Assembly: GCF_003060895.1 (NCBI RefSeq)
Contig: NZ_QAIH01000153.1
Span: 1 to 33,136 of the forward strand
Direction of reading: 5' to 3'
Length of the DNA: 33,136 nt
Origin: Acidovorax sp. HMWF029
GTDB taxonomy: Bacteria; Pseudomonadota; Gammaproteobacteria; Burkholderiales; Burkholderiaceae_C
Below, piece after piece: positions 7,194 to 15,395 of this stretch; within the stretch, counting starts at the first letter, position 1; the number at the start of each line of letters is the position of its first letter. The position numbers and the translations under genes were made by a program. Under the pieces are notes generated by a model, which worked only from the letters and a program-made list of their open reading frames with translations, made no database searches and had not been told where the DNA came from.

Positions 7194-8996
7194 TCAGACT
7201 GGGACGGTGGACACACCCAGCAGCGCAGGCCCCTGCCCCGCCGGCACGCCCTGAGGTGCCTGCGATGCCTGGAGCAACTGCGCCACATGGCCGGGAGCCA
7301 CCGCGCGCGAGAACAACCAGCCCTGGTACGCGTTGCAGCCAAAGTCCGCCAGCAGGCGCAGTTGGTCGGCAGATTCCACCCCTTCGGCCACCACCCTCAG
7401 GCCCAGTGTCTGCGCCAGAACAACAATGGCTTGGACCAAGGTGGCGTCAGCGCTGGTGCGCAGCATGGGGCGTACGAATTCACGGTCGATCTTGATCCGG
7501 GAGATGGGCAACTGCTTCAGATACGCCAGCGAGGAATGGCCAGTGCCAAAATCATCGAGCGCAATGCAGACACCCAGCGCCTGCAGGCTGCACAGCACGC
7601 GCCGGGCCTGTTCGGGGTCGGCCATGGCCTCGGACTCGGTCACTTCGATCTCCAGCAGATCGGGCCGGGCGCCGCGCAGGGCCAGGCTGCGCTCGATATG
7701 CTCCACCAGGTCGGTCTGCCGCAGTTGCTGCGCAGACAGGTTGACCGCCACCCGCAGCGGCATGCCGGCATCGGTCCACAGGGCGATCTGGTGGCAGGCG
7801 GTGTCGATCACCCAGGCCCCGAGCGCCAGAATCAGGCCAGTGGCCTCAGCCACGGGCACGAAGCGGTCCGGGGGGACTTCGCCCAACTGGGGGTCGGTCC
7901 AGCGCAGCAGGGCCTCGACGCCTTGCATGTGGCCAGTGGCCACGTCCACCTGCGGCTGGTAGTGCAGGGCCAGCCCCCCATAGGCCAGCGCCATCTTGAG
8001 GCGCTCGTGCAGCTGCAGCTTCTCCGCCATGCGGATACCCATGGGCGGCGCATAGCAGGCGAAATGTGCACGACCCGACTCCTTGGCGTGATACATGGCC
8101 ATGTCGGCGTAGCGCATGAGAGTGGCCGCGTCCTGCGCGTCGCCAGGGTAGAGCGCGATCCCCAGGCTGGCCCCGAGATCCAGCTCGAAGCCATGCATCT
8201 GGTAGGGTCGGCACAGCGCATCCAGCAGCTTGGCGGCGGCCTGCTCGGCATCCCGCGCATGGGCGATCTGCGGCAACAGCACCGTGAACTCGTCTCCACC
8301 CAGCCGGGCCAGCGCGTCGCCTGCGCGCAGCACGCTCTTGAGCCTGCGCGCCACCTCCAGCAGCACCTGGTCGCCAGCGGCATGGCCATAGCCGTCGTTT
8401 ACCGCCTTGAAGTCGTCCAGGTCCAGCAGCAGCAGTGCAAAGGACTGGCCCGAGCGCGCCGACTCGGCAATCGCCTGCTCGAGCCGCTGGCCAAACTGCC
8501 AGCGATTGATCAGGCCTGTCAACGTGTCATGGGTGGCTTGGTAGTGCATGCGGGCCTCCAGCCGCCGCACCTCCGAGATGTCGCGCACAAAGGCCACGGC
8601 CGTACCGCCACGTTCGTCCGTGTGCCCCAACGCAATGTCCACGGGCAGGGAGCTGCCGTCCTTGCGCATGATCCACAGGTCCCGTCCCATCCCCATGGGC
8701 CGGCGCGAGGGGCCATGGAAGTAGCCCGCCAGGTGCCGAGCATGCGCCTCGCGCAGGTCTGGTGGAAGGAAAATACTCACCGACTGGCCGCACAGCTCGT
8801 CGGCCGAATAGCCTGAAATGGTCTGCATCGCCGCATTGGCCATCACGATGCCACCGGCCCGGTCCACCAGCAGGATGCCGTCCGGCGCTGCGTTCATGGC
8901 CGCCAGGATCAGGGAGCCGTCCTCAGCGCCAGGTGGCTGCCGGTCGAAAGCAGATGCTGCCTCGCAAAAGTGGGGCCCGAGGCCGGCGGACCTCAT
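7194..8996 (-). CDS. PAS-GGDEF-EAL cyclic-di-GMP enzyme, coupled to the upstream FAD-PAS gene
   Basis: This 600-residue cytoplasmic protein has one PAS domain (about 28-145), a GGDEF domain and an EAL domain. GGDEF at 233-237 is intact and is preceded by an RxxD inhibitory-site motif (RAGD, 224-227). EAL at 361-363 is intact, and the motifs NLSAQQL, EVTES, DDFGTGHSSL, KID and EGVES are all kept, so phosphodiesterase activity is likely and cyclase activity possible. It has no membrane segment or signal peptide. Its ATG at 8996 overlaps the stop of the preceding minus-strand gene (ATGA, 8993-8996), so the two are probably translationally coupled. Its own PAS domain and the upstream FAD-PAS protein suggest redox or oxygen input. 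It is convergent with the FNR-like gene, with a three-base gap. Confidence 0.92.
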   Translation of the reverse strand: MRSAGLGPHFCEAASAFDRQPPGAEDGSLILAAMNAAPDGILLVDRAGGIVMANAAMQTISGYSADELCGQSVSIFLPPDLREAHARHLAGYFHGPSRRPMGMGRDLWIMRKDGSSLPVDIALGHTDERGGTAVAFVRDISEVRRLEARMHYQATHDTLTGLINRWQFGQRLEQAIAESARSGQSFALLLLDLDDFKAVNDGYGHAAGDQVLLEVARRLKSVLRAGDALARLGGDEFTVLLPQIAHARDAEQAAAKLLDALCRPYQMHGFELDLGASLGIALYPGDAQDAATLMRYADMAMYHAKESGRAHFACYAPPMGIRMAEKLQLHERLKMALAYGGLALHYQPQVDVATGHMQGVEALLRWTDPQLGEVPPDRFVPVAEATGLILALGAWVIDTACHQIALWTDAGMPLRVAVNLSAQQLRQTDLVEHIERSLALRGARPDLLEIEVTESEAMADPEQARRVLCSLQALGVCIALDDFGTGHSSLAYLKQLPISRIKIDREFVRPMLRTSADATLVQAIVVLAQTLGLRVVAEGVESADQLRLLADFGCNAYQGWLFSRAVAPGHVAQLLQASQAPQGVPAGQGPALLGVSTVPV

Positions 8997-9664
8997 CGTT
9001 CCTGACCCTGAGGCTGGAACGCGGGCACGGCCTCGTCCAGGTGCAGCGCATACTGGGTGAGCGAGCCGCCGAACTCTGCACTGCGGGGCAACAGCGTGAC
9101 GTTTTGCTGCGCCATCTGCTCCAGCGGGGCCACCGCGCTGTTGACCTTCCCCACGCCCAGGGCATGCTCGCGGCTGGCCTGCTGGATGTCCTGCCCCAGC
9201 TCAACCAAGCCATGCACACCCACCACACAACCACAGTGCACGTTGAGGTGGCGGGCCCCCGCGTTGATGCGCTGGTAGAGCGTTTCATGGGCGTGCTTCT
9301 CTTCGTTGGAGGCCTCGGTACGCACTGTGAGAACACCAACCACTGTTGCATCCGGCCCGATGGGGCTGGCGCTGGAACGCACCCAGCAGTGCTCACCATC
9401 CTTGCGCCCGTTCTGGACCAGCGACGACCACGGCAGCCCACCACGGATCGTGGTCCACATGCCTTCGAACGTCGCCCGGGACATGTCGGGGTGCCGCACC
9501 ACACCGTGGGCATTGCCATCCAACTCCTCGCGCCCAAAGCCGCTGACCCTGACGAAGGTATCGTTGACGTACACGATGCACCCCTTGAGGTCGGAGGTGG
9601 AGAGCAGGGTATCGCCTTCGGACAACGGGTAGTCGCGCGGGGTTACATGCCGGTTCAAGCGCAT
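8993..9664 (-). CDS. Internally deleted Aer-like FAD-PAS chemoreceptor
   Basis: Residues 1-135 closely match the N-terminus of the aerotaxis receptor Aer. The residues I know as important for its FAD-PAS fold fall at the same positions: Asn34, Arg57, His58, Asp60, Trp70 and Asn85 (motif VRHPDM at 56-61). After LYQRINAG and a short segment resembling the Aer post-PAS region, the protein jumps at about residue 155-160 to the far C-terminal end of a chemoreceptor (QASREHALGVGKVNSAV, EQMAQQN). The membrane anchor, HAMP, most methylation sites and the kinase-control hairpin are all missing, leaving 223 residues instead of about 500 or more. The tail is also degraded, for example by a proline in TLLPRS. 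The frame is intact, AAGAAGGAA precedes the ATG, and the stop overlaps the cyclic-di-GMP gene. It may be a decaying receptor or a repurposed soluble sensor. Confidence 0.8.
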   Translation of the reverse strand: MRLNRHVTPRDYPLSEGDTLLSTSDLKGCIVYVNDTFVRVSGFGREELDGNAHGVVRHPDMSRATFEGMWTTIRGGLPWSSLVQNGRKDGEHCWVRSSASPIGPDATVVGVLTVRTEASNEEKHAHETLYQRINAGARHLNVHCGCVVGVHGLVELGQDIQQASREHALGVGKVNSAVAPLEQMAQQNVTLLPRSAEFGGSLTQYALHLDEAVPAFQPQGQER

Positions 9665-9907
9665 GGAGGCCTGGTTCCTTCTTCACAGAGTGGGCGGATC
9701 GGGGCGCGAGTCCGGCTTGCAGCCGCATTCAGCGCATACGAACGCCACCTGCCCGGCGCGCCGGGGCAAATGGCTGGAGCCACTCTAGGGAATCAAGCCA
9801 GAATCTGCATCAAGGAAGCCCCGGCCCACACAGGCAACTTCATGAGAATGTGACGCGCATCGCACTCTTGCCCCGCATGTGAGGCAAATCCGCGACAGGC
9901 GCAACTG

Positions 9908-10522
9908 TCAGCCCGCTTCGGCGAGCAGGGTCTTGACGTCGGCCGCCAGGGCCTGGGCGCCACTGCCATAGCGGTTGTAGACCCGCAGGCGTCCGGCGGG
10001 GTCGTACACGTAGCTGCCCGCCGAGTGGTCCATGGTGTAGCTTGTGGGCGTCTTGCCATCGACCTTCTTGTAGTAGATCTTGAAGTCCTTGGCCACGGCC
10101 GCGAGCTGCTCGGGTGAGCCACGCAGCGCCAGAAAGCTCGGGTCGAAGTTGGCCATGTAGGCCTTGAGCACCTCGGGGGTATCGCGGTCGGGGTCCACAG
10201 TTACAAAGATGCCTTGCAAGCGGTCGCCGTCCTTGCCCAGGATCTGCTTGACCTCGGCCAGCTCCTGCATGGAGGTGGGGCACACGTCGGGACACTGCGT
10301 GAAGCCGAAGAACACCACCACGACCTTGCCCGCAAAGTCCTTGAGGTGGCGCGACTGGCCGTTGTGATCGGTCAGCGGGAGGTCGCGGGCGTAGTCGGCC
10401 CCGGTGATGTCCACGCCGCGAAATTCGGCCTTTTTCTTGTCGGAACAAGCACTAAAAAGGCCCACTGCGCCTATGGATAAAGCGCCAACAGCTATCGTTT
10501 TGAGAGCATTGCGTTTGAGCAT
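9908..10522 (-). CDS. SCO1/SenC copper chaperone lipoprotein
   Basis: SCO proteins deliver copper to, or reduce, the CuA site of oxidase subunit II. The 204-residue product starts with a lipoprotein signal ending in the lipobox LFSAC (Cys26), so it should be anchored on the periplasmic face of a membrane. The thioredoxin-like fold carries the copper motif C-x3-C (CPDVC, Cys77 and Cys81) and the distal ligand His166 in MDHSAGSY. The frame is open further upstream. I choose ATG 10522 because the lipoprotein signal begins there and it lies just five bases past the ctaB stop. It is the last gene of the SURF1-to-SCO operon. Confidence 0.95.
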   Translation of the reverse strand: MLKRNALKTIAVGALSIGAVGLFSACSDKKKAEFRGVDITGADYARDLPLTDHNGQSRHLKDFAGKVVVVFFGFTQCPDVCPTSMQELAEVKQILGKDGDRLQGIFVTVDPDRDTPEVLKAYMANFDPSFLALRGSPEQLAAVAKDFKIYYKKVDGKTPTSYTMDHSAGSYVYDPAGRLRVYNRYGSGAQALAADVKTLLAEAG

Positions 10523-10527
10523 GTTAT

Positions 10528-11430
10528 TCACAGCACGTAGTGATCCACCAGCAGGGCTGCGAACAACGCACTCAGGTGGATCAGGGAAAAACGGAAGGTC
10601 TTGCGCGCCAGCGCATCGGAGTAGTTGCGCCACAGGGCAAAGCCGTACCCACAGAATCCCGCAGACAGCAGAACGGCAGCCACCAGGTAGATCCACGAAC
10701 TCATGCCATACACAAAAGGCATGAGGCAGCCCGCGAACAGGATCAGGGTGTAGAGGAACACCTGCAGCCGGGTGAACTCGTTGCCATGGGTGACCGGCAG
10801 CATGGGCAGACCGGACTTGCGGTAGTCCTCCACGCGGTACAGCGCCAGCGCCCAGAAGTGCGGCGGCGTCCACAGAAAGATGATGAGGAACAGGATCAGC
10901 GCCTCGGGGCCCACATCGCCCGTCATGGCTGCCCAACCCAGCACCGGGGGCATGGCGCCGGATGCGCCGCCAATCACGATGTTCTGCGGCGTGAGCGGCT
11001 TGAGGATCACGGTGTAGACCACCGCATAGCCCACGAAGGTGGCAAAGGTGAGCCACATGGTCAGCGGGTTGATGCAGAAATAAAGCAGGGCCGAGCCCGC
11101 CGCGCACAGCACGGCGGAGAACAGCAGGGTCTGTGCGTTGGACAGCTCGCCCTTGGCCGTGGGGCGCCACGCCGTGCGCTTCATCTTGGCGTCGATGCCC
11201 TGCTCCACGATGCAGTTGAACGCGGCTGCTGCGCCGGCCACCAGCCACACCCCGGCACTGGCCAGCGCCATGTGGCCGAGCTGCACGGCGTTGGGCAGGC
11301 CGGGCACCGCCAGCACCATGCCGATCAGGGCACAGAAAACGATGAGCTGCACCACGCGGGGCTTGGTCAGCGCATAAAACTGCTGCATGCGCGAGGGCAA
11401 GGCAACAACGTGGGGGGGGGCAACACTCAT
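10528..11430 (-). CDS. ctaB: Protoheme IX farnesyltransferase (heme O synthase)
   Basis: CtaB (CyoE/COX10) transfers a farnesyl group to heme B to make heme O, the precursor of heme A. The 300-residue protein is a multi-helix UbiA-family prenyltransferase. The first prenyl-diphosphate motif region is [15 protein letters not shown] (72-86), and the second contains [19 protein letters not shown]. The frame is open well upstream, but the start is placed at ATG 11430, which overlaps the ctaA stop as ATGA (11427-11430). A run of nine C on the coding strand occurs in codons 4-7 (11412-11420 on the plus strand), and Met15 would be an alternative start beyond it. The gene is followed closely by sco1. 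Confidence 0.96.
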   Translation of the reverse strand: MSVAPPHVVALPSRMQQFYALTKPRVVQLIVFCALIGMVLAVPGLPNAVQLGHMALASAGVWLVAGAAAAFNCIVEQGIDAKMKRTAWRPTAKGELSNAQTLLFSAVLCAAGSALLYFCINPLTMWLTFATFVGYAVVYTVILKPLTPQNIVIGGASGAMPPVLGWAAMTGDVGPEALILFLIIFLWTPPHFWALALYRVEDYRKSGLPMLPVTHGNEFTRLQVFLYTLILFAGCLMPFVYGMSSWIYLVAAVLLSAGFCGYGFALWRNYSDALARKTFRFSLIHLSALFAALLVDHYVL

Positions 11431-12611
11431 GCAGACACTCTCGATGCGCCAGGCGACGCGGAAAACTCTCGGGGTTGGGGCACCGCCGCACGGCTGGACA
11501 CCATGGCCCAGGTCAGCACGACGACCAGGGCAGCCGCGCCGCCGGTGTGCAGCACGGCGGCCACCAGCGGCCAGTCCAGGATCACGTTGGACAGACCCGT
11601 GACCAGCTGCAGCACCGACAAGCCCGCAAGCCATCGCGTTTGCGCGCCCAGCACACCACTGCGGTGCAGGCGCCAGGCCAGCCACGCAAGCGCCGCCAGC
11701 ACCACATAGGCCATGAGGCGGTGCACGTAATGGATGGCCGTAAGCCCCGCAAAACTGATATGACTGCCGTCTTGCAGCATGCCCAGTTTGCGCCAGATCT
11801 GGAAGCCTTGGGCAAAATCCATGGCAGGCCACCAGCTGCCCTGGCAGGTGGGGAAAGTGGTGCACGCCAGCACGGCGTAGTTGGTGCTGACCCAGCCGCC
11901 CAGCACCACCTGCAATGCCAACAGCAGCCCGACCCAGGCCAGGCCCCGGCGCAGCGGGGGCAAGATCACAGTGGGCAAGCGGCCTTGCGCCGCGTGGGTG
12001 TGGCGCACCGCCTGCACACACAGCAACGCCAGTAACACCAGCCCACCAATCAGGTGCAGCGTGACGATGGCGGGAAAGAGCTTCATCGTCACGGTGAGCG
12101 CGCCAAAGGCACCTTGCAGACACACCCACACCAATGTGACCGTGGGCCACCAGGGGCTGAGCGGCGGCGCCTCGGCCCTGCCCTGCCGGGCGCGGCGCTG
12201 TTGCACCCAGGAGGACACCGTGAGCACGATGATCAGCACGCCGACGCCAGTAGCCAGATAGCGGTGGATCATCTCGACCCAGGCCTTGCCATGGGTGACG
12301 GGGCCGGTAGGCATGGCCTCTTGCGCGGCCGCAATTTCTGCGCGCGCACCCACCGGGCTGGCGCTGCCATAGCAGCCTGGCCAATCGGGGCAACCCAGGC
12401 CCGAATCGGTGAGGCGGGTGAAGGCGCCAAACAGCACCAGGTCAAAGGTCAAAAACAAGGTCAGCACCGTGAGGGCCTGCAGGCGCCGCATGGGCGAGCT
12501 GCGGCGGTTGCGCACCCACACCCAGGCCAGCGGCCCCAACGCAATCAACAGGCCCAGGAGCATCAACTCCAGCACGGGCGCCAGGTCGTACAGCGGCTGG
12601 GTGTCGCTCAT
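11427..12611 (-). CDS. ctaA: Heme A synthase (COX15/CtaA)
   Basis: CtaA oxidises the C8 methyl of heme O to the formyl group of heme A, using a bound heme in the inner membrane. The 394-residue protein has about eight hydrophobic helices. It carries the expected histidines: HR at 116-117, [14 protein letters not shown] and VLHTGGA. An extracytoplasmic cysteine pair is visible (Cys74 and Cys80 in CPDWPGC), and a second pair follows later in [28 protein letters not shown] is a typical COX15 signature. Its start overlaps the preceding SCO-like gene and its stop overlaps ctaB, both as ATGA, so the three are probably translationally coupled. Confidence 0.96.
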   Translation of the reverse strand: MSDTQPLYDLAPVLELMLLGLLIALGPLAWVWVRNRRSSPMRRLQALTVLTLFLTFDLVLFGAFTRLTDSGLGCPDWPGCYGSASPVGARAEIAAAQEAMPTGPVTHGKAWVEMIHRYLATGVGVLIIVLTVSSWVQQRRARQGRAEAPPLSPWWPTVTLVWVCLQGAFGALTVTMKLFPAIVTLHLIGGLVLLALLCVQAVRHTHAAQGRLPTVILPPLRRGLAWVGLLLALQVVLGGWVSTNYAVLACTTFPTCQGSWWPAMDFAQGFQIWRKLGMLQDGSHISFAGLTAIHYVHRLMAYVVLAALAWLAWRLHRSGVLGAQTRWLAGLSVLQLVTGLSNVILDWPLVAAVLHTGGAAALVVVLTWAMVSSRAAVPQPREFSASPGASRVSA

Positions 12612-13351
12612 GGCTGGCCCGGCCGCCCGGCGTCGTCCCAGGACGAGGAGGCGCGCAGCAGGCGCTCCAGGTCACGCTTGGCCTTGGCGGCGCCGCTGGT
12701 ATCCATGGCCGCAGGGAAGCGCATCATCCAGTTGCCCATGGGGTCCACCACATACAGGTGGTCGGCCTGCTGCTGGCCCGCCGCCGGTGAGAGCCAGGCA
12801 TCGAGTGCAGCGCTGTCCACCCGCAGCACCGTGGCCTTTTGCAGGGCCGGCGCCAGCGCGTCGGGGATGGCCGCGTTGTCGTTGACGAGCCAGACCCAGT
12901 CCAGGCGGTCTTTTTCCTTGCCCAGGCTTTCGCGGAGTTGTCGCTGCAGATAAAGGTGGTTCTGGCATGGCGCATCGCAGGCGCCACCGGCCACGCTCAC
13001 CAGCAGCCACTGCCCCTTGAGCGAGGCCAGGGGTACCGATGCGCCATCGGGCGTGGCTACATTGAGGGCAGGCAGCGTGCGCTGGGGTTCGATCAACTCC
13101 CCATAGTTGCGGCGGCCCTCGGGGCGAATCACATAGTAGGTGAAATACGAGGCGATCACCGGCGCTGCGCAGATCGCCAGTACGCCCAGCATCTTCCAGC
13201 GGCCATGGCGCGTGCGCTGCGCGCTTGCCACGGCATCTCCGGCCTCGGGCAGGGTGTGCACAGTCAGCCCAAGTGGGTGCTCGGCACGGACCTCAGGAGG
13301 CAGGCTGGCTGCGCGGGCGAATGAACCGTCGGACGATTTGGAACCAGACAT
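12608..13351 (-). CDS. SCO-like single-pass membrane protein of the oxidase cluster
   Basis: This 247-residue protein has a soluble N-terminus, one membrane helix (about 53-75, LGVLAICAAPVIASYFTYYV) and a periplasmic domain of thioredoxin type. It is usually annotated only as a membrane or hypothetical protein next to SURF1. I see a C-x3-C pair (CDAPC, Cys125 and Cys129) followed far downstream by HLYVVDPMGNW (His198, Asp203). This resembles the SCO arrangement of C-x3-C and a distal His before a YxxDPxG segment. The His is shifted about three residues relative to the SCO1 encoded nearby. A role in copper delivery or thiol reduction during oxidase assembly is inferred. Its start region overlaps the SURF1 3' end by 59 bases and its stop overlaps ctaA by ATGA. 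Confidence 0.85.
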   Translation of the reverse strand: MSGSKSSDGSFARAASLPPEVRAEHPLGLTVHTLPEAGDAVASAQRTRHGRWKMLGVLAICAAPVIASYFTYYVIRPEGRRNYGELIEPQRTLPALNVATPDGASVPLASLKGQWLLVSVAGGACDAPCQNHLYLQRQLRESLGKEKDRLDWVWLVNDNAAIPDALAPALQKATVLRVDSAALDAWLSPAAGQQQADHLYVVDPMGNWMMRFPAAMDTSGAAKAKRDLERLLRASSSWDDAGRPGQP

Positions 13352-14081
13352 AGAGAAGTGCCATCAGGCCGCAGAGCCCGAACCATTGAAATGCGTAACC
13401 GTAGTGTTTATCGACGCCTGCGCCCACCACGGGCCAGTCGCGTTGCAGGCCGTCGCCTGCACCCACCGCCTCGCCCGTCTGCACCACAGTGAGCGGGGCG
13501 AGCGCCAGGCCGGTTTCGGTGCGAAACGCGGCCAAGTCGAGATTTTGCCGGATGCGGGAAGACCCCTGAGCGCCGGGGGCGCCCGCGCCGCTGCCATCCC
13601 CGCCAAACTCGTACAGGCGTGAGGGCGCGGCGGCCACACGCCCCGCAACCCGAACCGCCACATCCTGCGGGGTCTGCACCTGGGGCAGTTGGGTACGATC
13701 CTGAAAATTACGCGGCACCCAGCCCCGCTGTACAAGCACCACCCCTGAGGGGGAGTCCACCAATTGCAGGGGCGTGAGCACAAAAAAGCCGGGGCGGCCA
13801 TTCATCTGGCGGTTGTCGAGGTACACGGTGTGCTCGGGCAGCCAACGCCCTTCCAGCACCACCGCGCGGTGCACGAGCGCTTCGGCGGGTTGCGACAGCA
13901 GCACACGGCCATCCATCGCAGGCATGCGGCCACGTGCGTCCAGCATGGCCTGCAGGGTTTCTTTCTGCGCCGCGCGCGACAACTGCCAGCGCCCCAGCGA
14001 CGCGGTGACCAGCATGCCCACCACAGCTGCCAGCGTGATGAGCCAGAAACGCAGACCCAGGGGGCGGCGAAAAGTGCTCAC
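13293..14081 (-). CDS. SURF1 family cytochrome oxidase assembly protein
   Basis: SURF1 (Shy1) helps insert heme A into oxidase subunit I. The 262-residue protein has the family layout of two membrane helices, one near each end (LRFWLITLAAVVGMLVTASLG and YAFQWFGLCGLMALLYVWF), around a periplasmic domain. Signature pieces are LGRWQLSRAAQKE, YLDNRQMNGRPGFFVLTPLQL, VLVQRGWVPR and KHYGYAFQWFGL. The start is the GTG at 14081, about ten bases after GGAG. Longer upstream in-frame starts would add residues unlike the family and would overlap the divergent twin-transmembrane gene. Its 3' end overlaps the next gene by 59 bases. Confidence 0.94.
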   Translation of the reverse strand: MSTFRRPLGLRFWLITLAAVVGMLVTASLGRWQLSRAAQKETLQAMLDARGRMPAMDGRVLLSQPAEALVHRAVVLEGRWLPEHTVYLDNRQMNGRPGFFVLTPLQLVDSPSGVVLVQRGWVPRNFQDRTQLPQVQTPQDVAVRVAGRVAAAPSRLYEFGGDGSGAGAPGAQGSSRIRQNLDLAAFRTETGLALAPLTVVQTGEAVGAGDGLQRDWPVVGAGVDKHYGYAFQWFGLCGLMALLYVWFQIVRRFIRPRSQPAS

Positions 14082-14083
14082 GG

Positions 14084-14089
14084 GATAAT
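14084..14089 (+). promoter_or_regulatory. Candidate -10 element giving a leaderless transcript
   Basis: GATAAT lies seven bases before the ATG of the twin-transmembrane gene, and there is no Shine-Dalgarno sequence. A start site at the usual distance would be at or next to the A of the ATG. No good -35 is visible, so this is tentative. Confidence 0.35.
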
Positions 14090-14096
14090 GTGCTCC

Positions 14097-14327
14097 ATGA
14101 AATACCTCGTAGTGCTGGCGTTCATCGCCATTTTGGCCAGCCTCGCGTCGGCCTTGTTCTTCATGATGCGCAACGGCCAGGGCGGCCAGGGCGACAAGCG
14201 CAAAGGCAACCACATGGCCAAGGCGCTGGCAGTTCGGGTGGGGCTGTCCATTGTGCTATTTGTGTGCATTCTGATGGCCTGGCAGCTGGGCTATATCCAG
14301 CCCACCGGCCTACCAGCAACCCGCTGA
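14097..14327 (+). CDS. Twin-transmembrane protein (DUF2909-like)
   Basis: This 76-residue protein consists of two membrane helices (about 1-24 and 41-68) joined by a short glycine- and lysine-rich loop (RNGQGGQGDKRKGNHM). It matches the small twin-transmembrane family DUF2909, which is commonly found beside cytochrome oxidase genes in betaproteobacteria. It is the only plus-strand gene inside the oxidase locus. It is divergent from SURF1 with 15 bases between the starts, and convergent with ctaE across a shared terminator. Its function is unknown; the context suggests oxidase assembly or stability. Confidence 0.85.
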   Translation: MKYLVVLAFIAILASLASALFFMMRNGQGGQGDKRKGNHMAKALAVRVGLSIVLFVCILMAWQLGYIQPTGLPATR

Positions 14328-14402
14328 CCGGGCCAGTTCCAGCAAGCGCCGTTACCTGCCACAGGGGCGAACAAGCAGCCTCTTGCTGCACGCACCTCCA
14401 AC

Positions 14403-14430
14403 AAAAAAAGCGCCGCGAGGCGCTTTTTTT
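14403..14430. terminator. Bidirectional terminator between the twin-TM gene and ctaE
   Basis: A GCGCC/GGCGC stem (14410-14414 with 14419-14423) with loop GCGA is flanked by seven A on the left (14403-14409) and seven T on the right (14424-14430). It therefore works as an intrinsic terminator from either strand, which fits the convergent genes around it. Confidence 0.93.
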
Positions 14431-14449
14431 GTTGGGTTACATAGGGTGC

Positions 14450-15331
14450 TCACATCCAGTAAACCAGCACGTACAGTCCGAGCCACACCACGTCCACAAA
14501 GTGCCAGTACCAGGCGGCACCTTCAAAGCCGAAGTGCTTGTCGGCGGTGAAGTGGCCCTTTTGCAGGCGCAGCGTGATCACCAGCAGCATCAGCATGCCC
14601 AGGAACACGTGGAAGCCGTGGAAACCGGTCAGCATGAAGAAGGTGGAGCCGAACACGCCCGAGTTGAGCTTGAGATTCAGGTCGGTGTACAGGTGGTAGT
14701 ACTCGTAGCCTTGCACCAGCAGGAAGACAAAACCCAGCAGCACCGTGGCCCACATGAAACCAATCGTCTTGCCGCGATGGTTTTCGCGCAGTGCGTGGTG
14801 GGCAATGGTCAGCGTCACGCCCGAGGTCAGCAGCAGCGCAGTGTTGATGGTGGGCAGCCAGAAGGGGCCGACCGTCTGGAAAGGCTCGACAATGCCAGCA
14901 GGCGAGGCTGTGACGCCTGCCGCCACGCTGGGCCACACTGCCTTGAAATCAGGCCAGAGCAGCGCGTTGTCGAGGCTACCCAATGCAGGCACCGAGTGCG
15001 AACGCGCCCACCACAGCGCCGTGAAGAACGCGCCGAAGAACATCACCTCCGAGAAGATGAACCAGCTCATGCTCCAACGGTACGACAGGTCGATCTTGTG
15101 GCCATACAGGCCACCTTCGCTTTCGCGCACCGCATCACCGAACCACTGGTACAGCGTGAACAACCACCACACCAGGCCCAGGGCCAGGGAATACTTACCC
15201 CAGTCGTGGCCGTTGATCCACTGGCCTGCGCCAAGGATGACAAAGAACAGGCCTGCAGCCGCCATCACCGGGTGGCGCGACTCGGCAGGCACATAGTAGT
15301 ACGGGGTTCCGCCGTGGGTTGATGCACTCAT
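14450..15331 (-). CDS. ctaE: Cytochrome c oxidase subunit III
   Basis: Subunit III stabilises the catalytic core of the heme-copper oxidase. The 293-residue protein has the seven-helix pattern of the family. Signature segments are YRWSMSWFIFSEVMFFGAFF, QGYEYYHL, STFFMLTGFHGFHVFLG and the C-terminal AAWYWHFVDVVWLGLYVLVYW. AGGAGC lies eight bases before the ATG at 15331. It is the last gene of the ctaC-ctaD-(36 aa)-ctaG-DUF2970-ctaE series, 64 bases after the DUF2970 gene, and ends at the shared terminator. Confidence 0.97.
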   Translation of the reverse strand: MSASTHGGTPYYYVPAESRHPVMAAAGLFFVILGAGQWINGHDWGKYSLALGLVWWLFTLYQWFGDAVRESEGGLYGHKIDLSYRWSMSWFIFSEVMFFGAFFTALWWARSHSVPALGSLDNALLWPDFKAVWPSVAAGVTASPAGIVEPFQTVGPFWLPTINTALLLTSGVTLTIAHHALRENHRGKTIGFMWATVLLGFVFLLVQGYEYYHLYTDLNLKLNSGVFGSTFFMLTGFHGFHVFLGMLMLLVITLRLQKGHFTADKHFGFEGAAWYWHFVDVVWLGLYVLVYWM

Positions 15332-15395
15332 TTCAGCTCCTGAATCTCAAATCTTTGTTTTCAGTCTTGTTGTTGATACGGGTCCAACAACTTAT

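Noticed and set aside
7287-8816. A 509-codon open frame on the plus strand
   Set aside because: It is antisense to the PAS-GGDEF-EAL gene, whose catalytic motifs are all intact.
9908-12393. Apparent long fusion proteins reading through sco1-ctaB and ctaB-ctaA
   Set aside because: The frames stay open upstream of the true starts only because of GC-rich DNA. The ATGA overlap at ctaB, the lipoprotein signal at sco1 and the family N-termini place separate starts.
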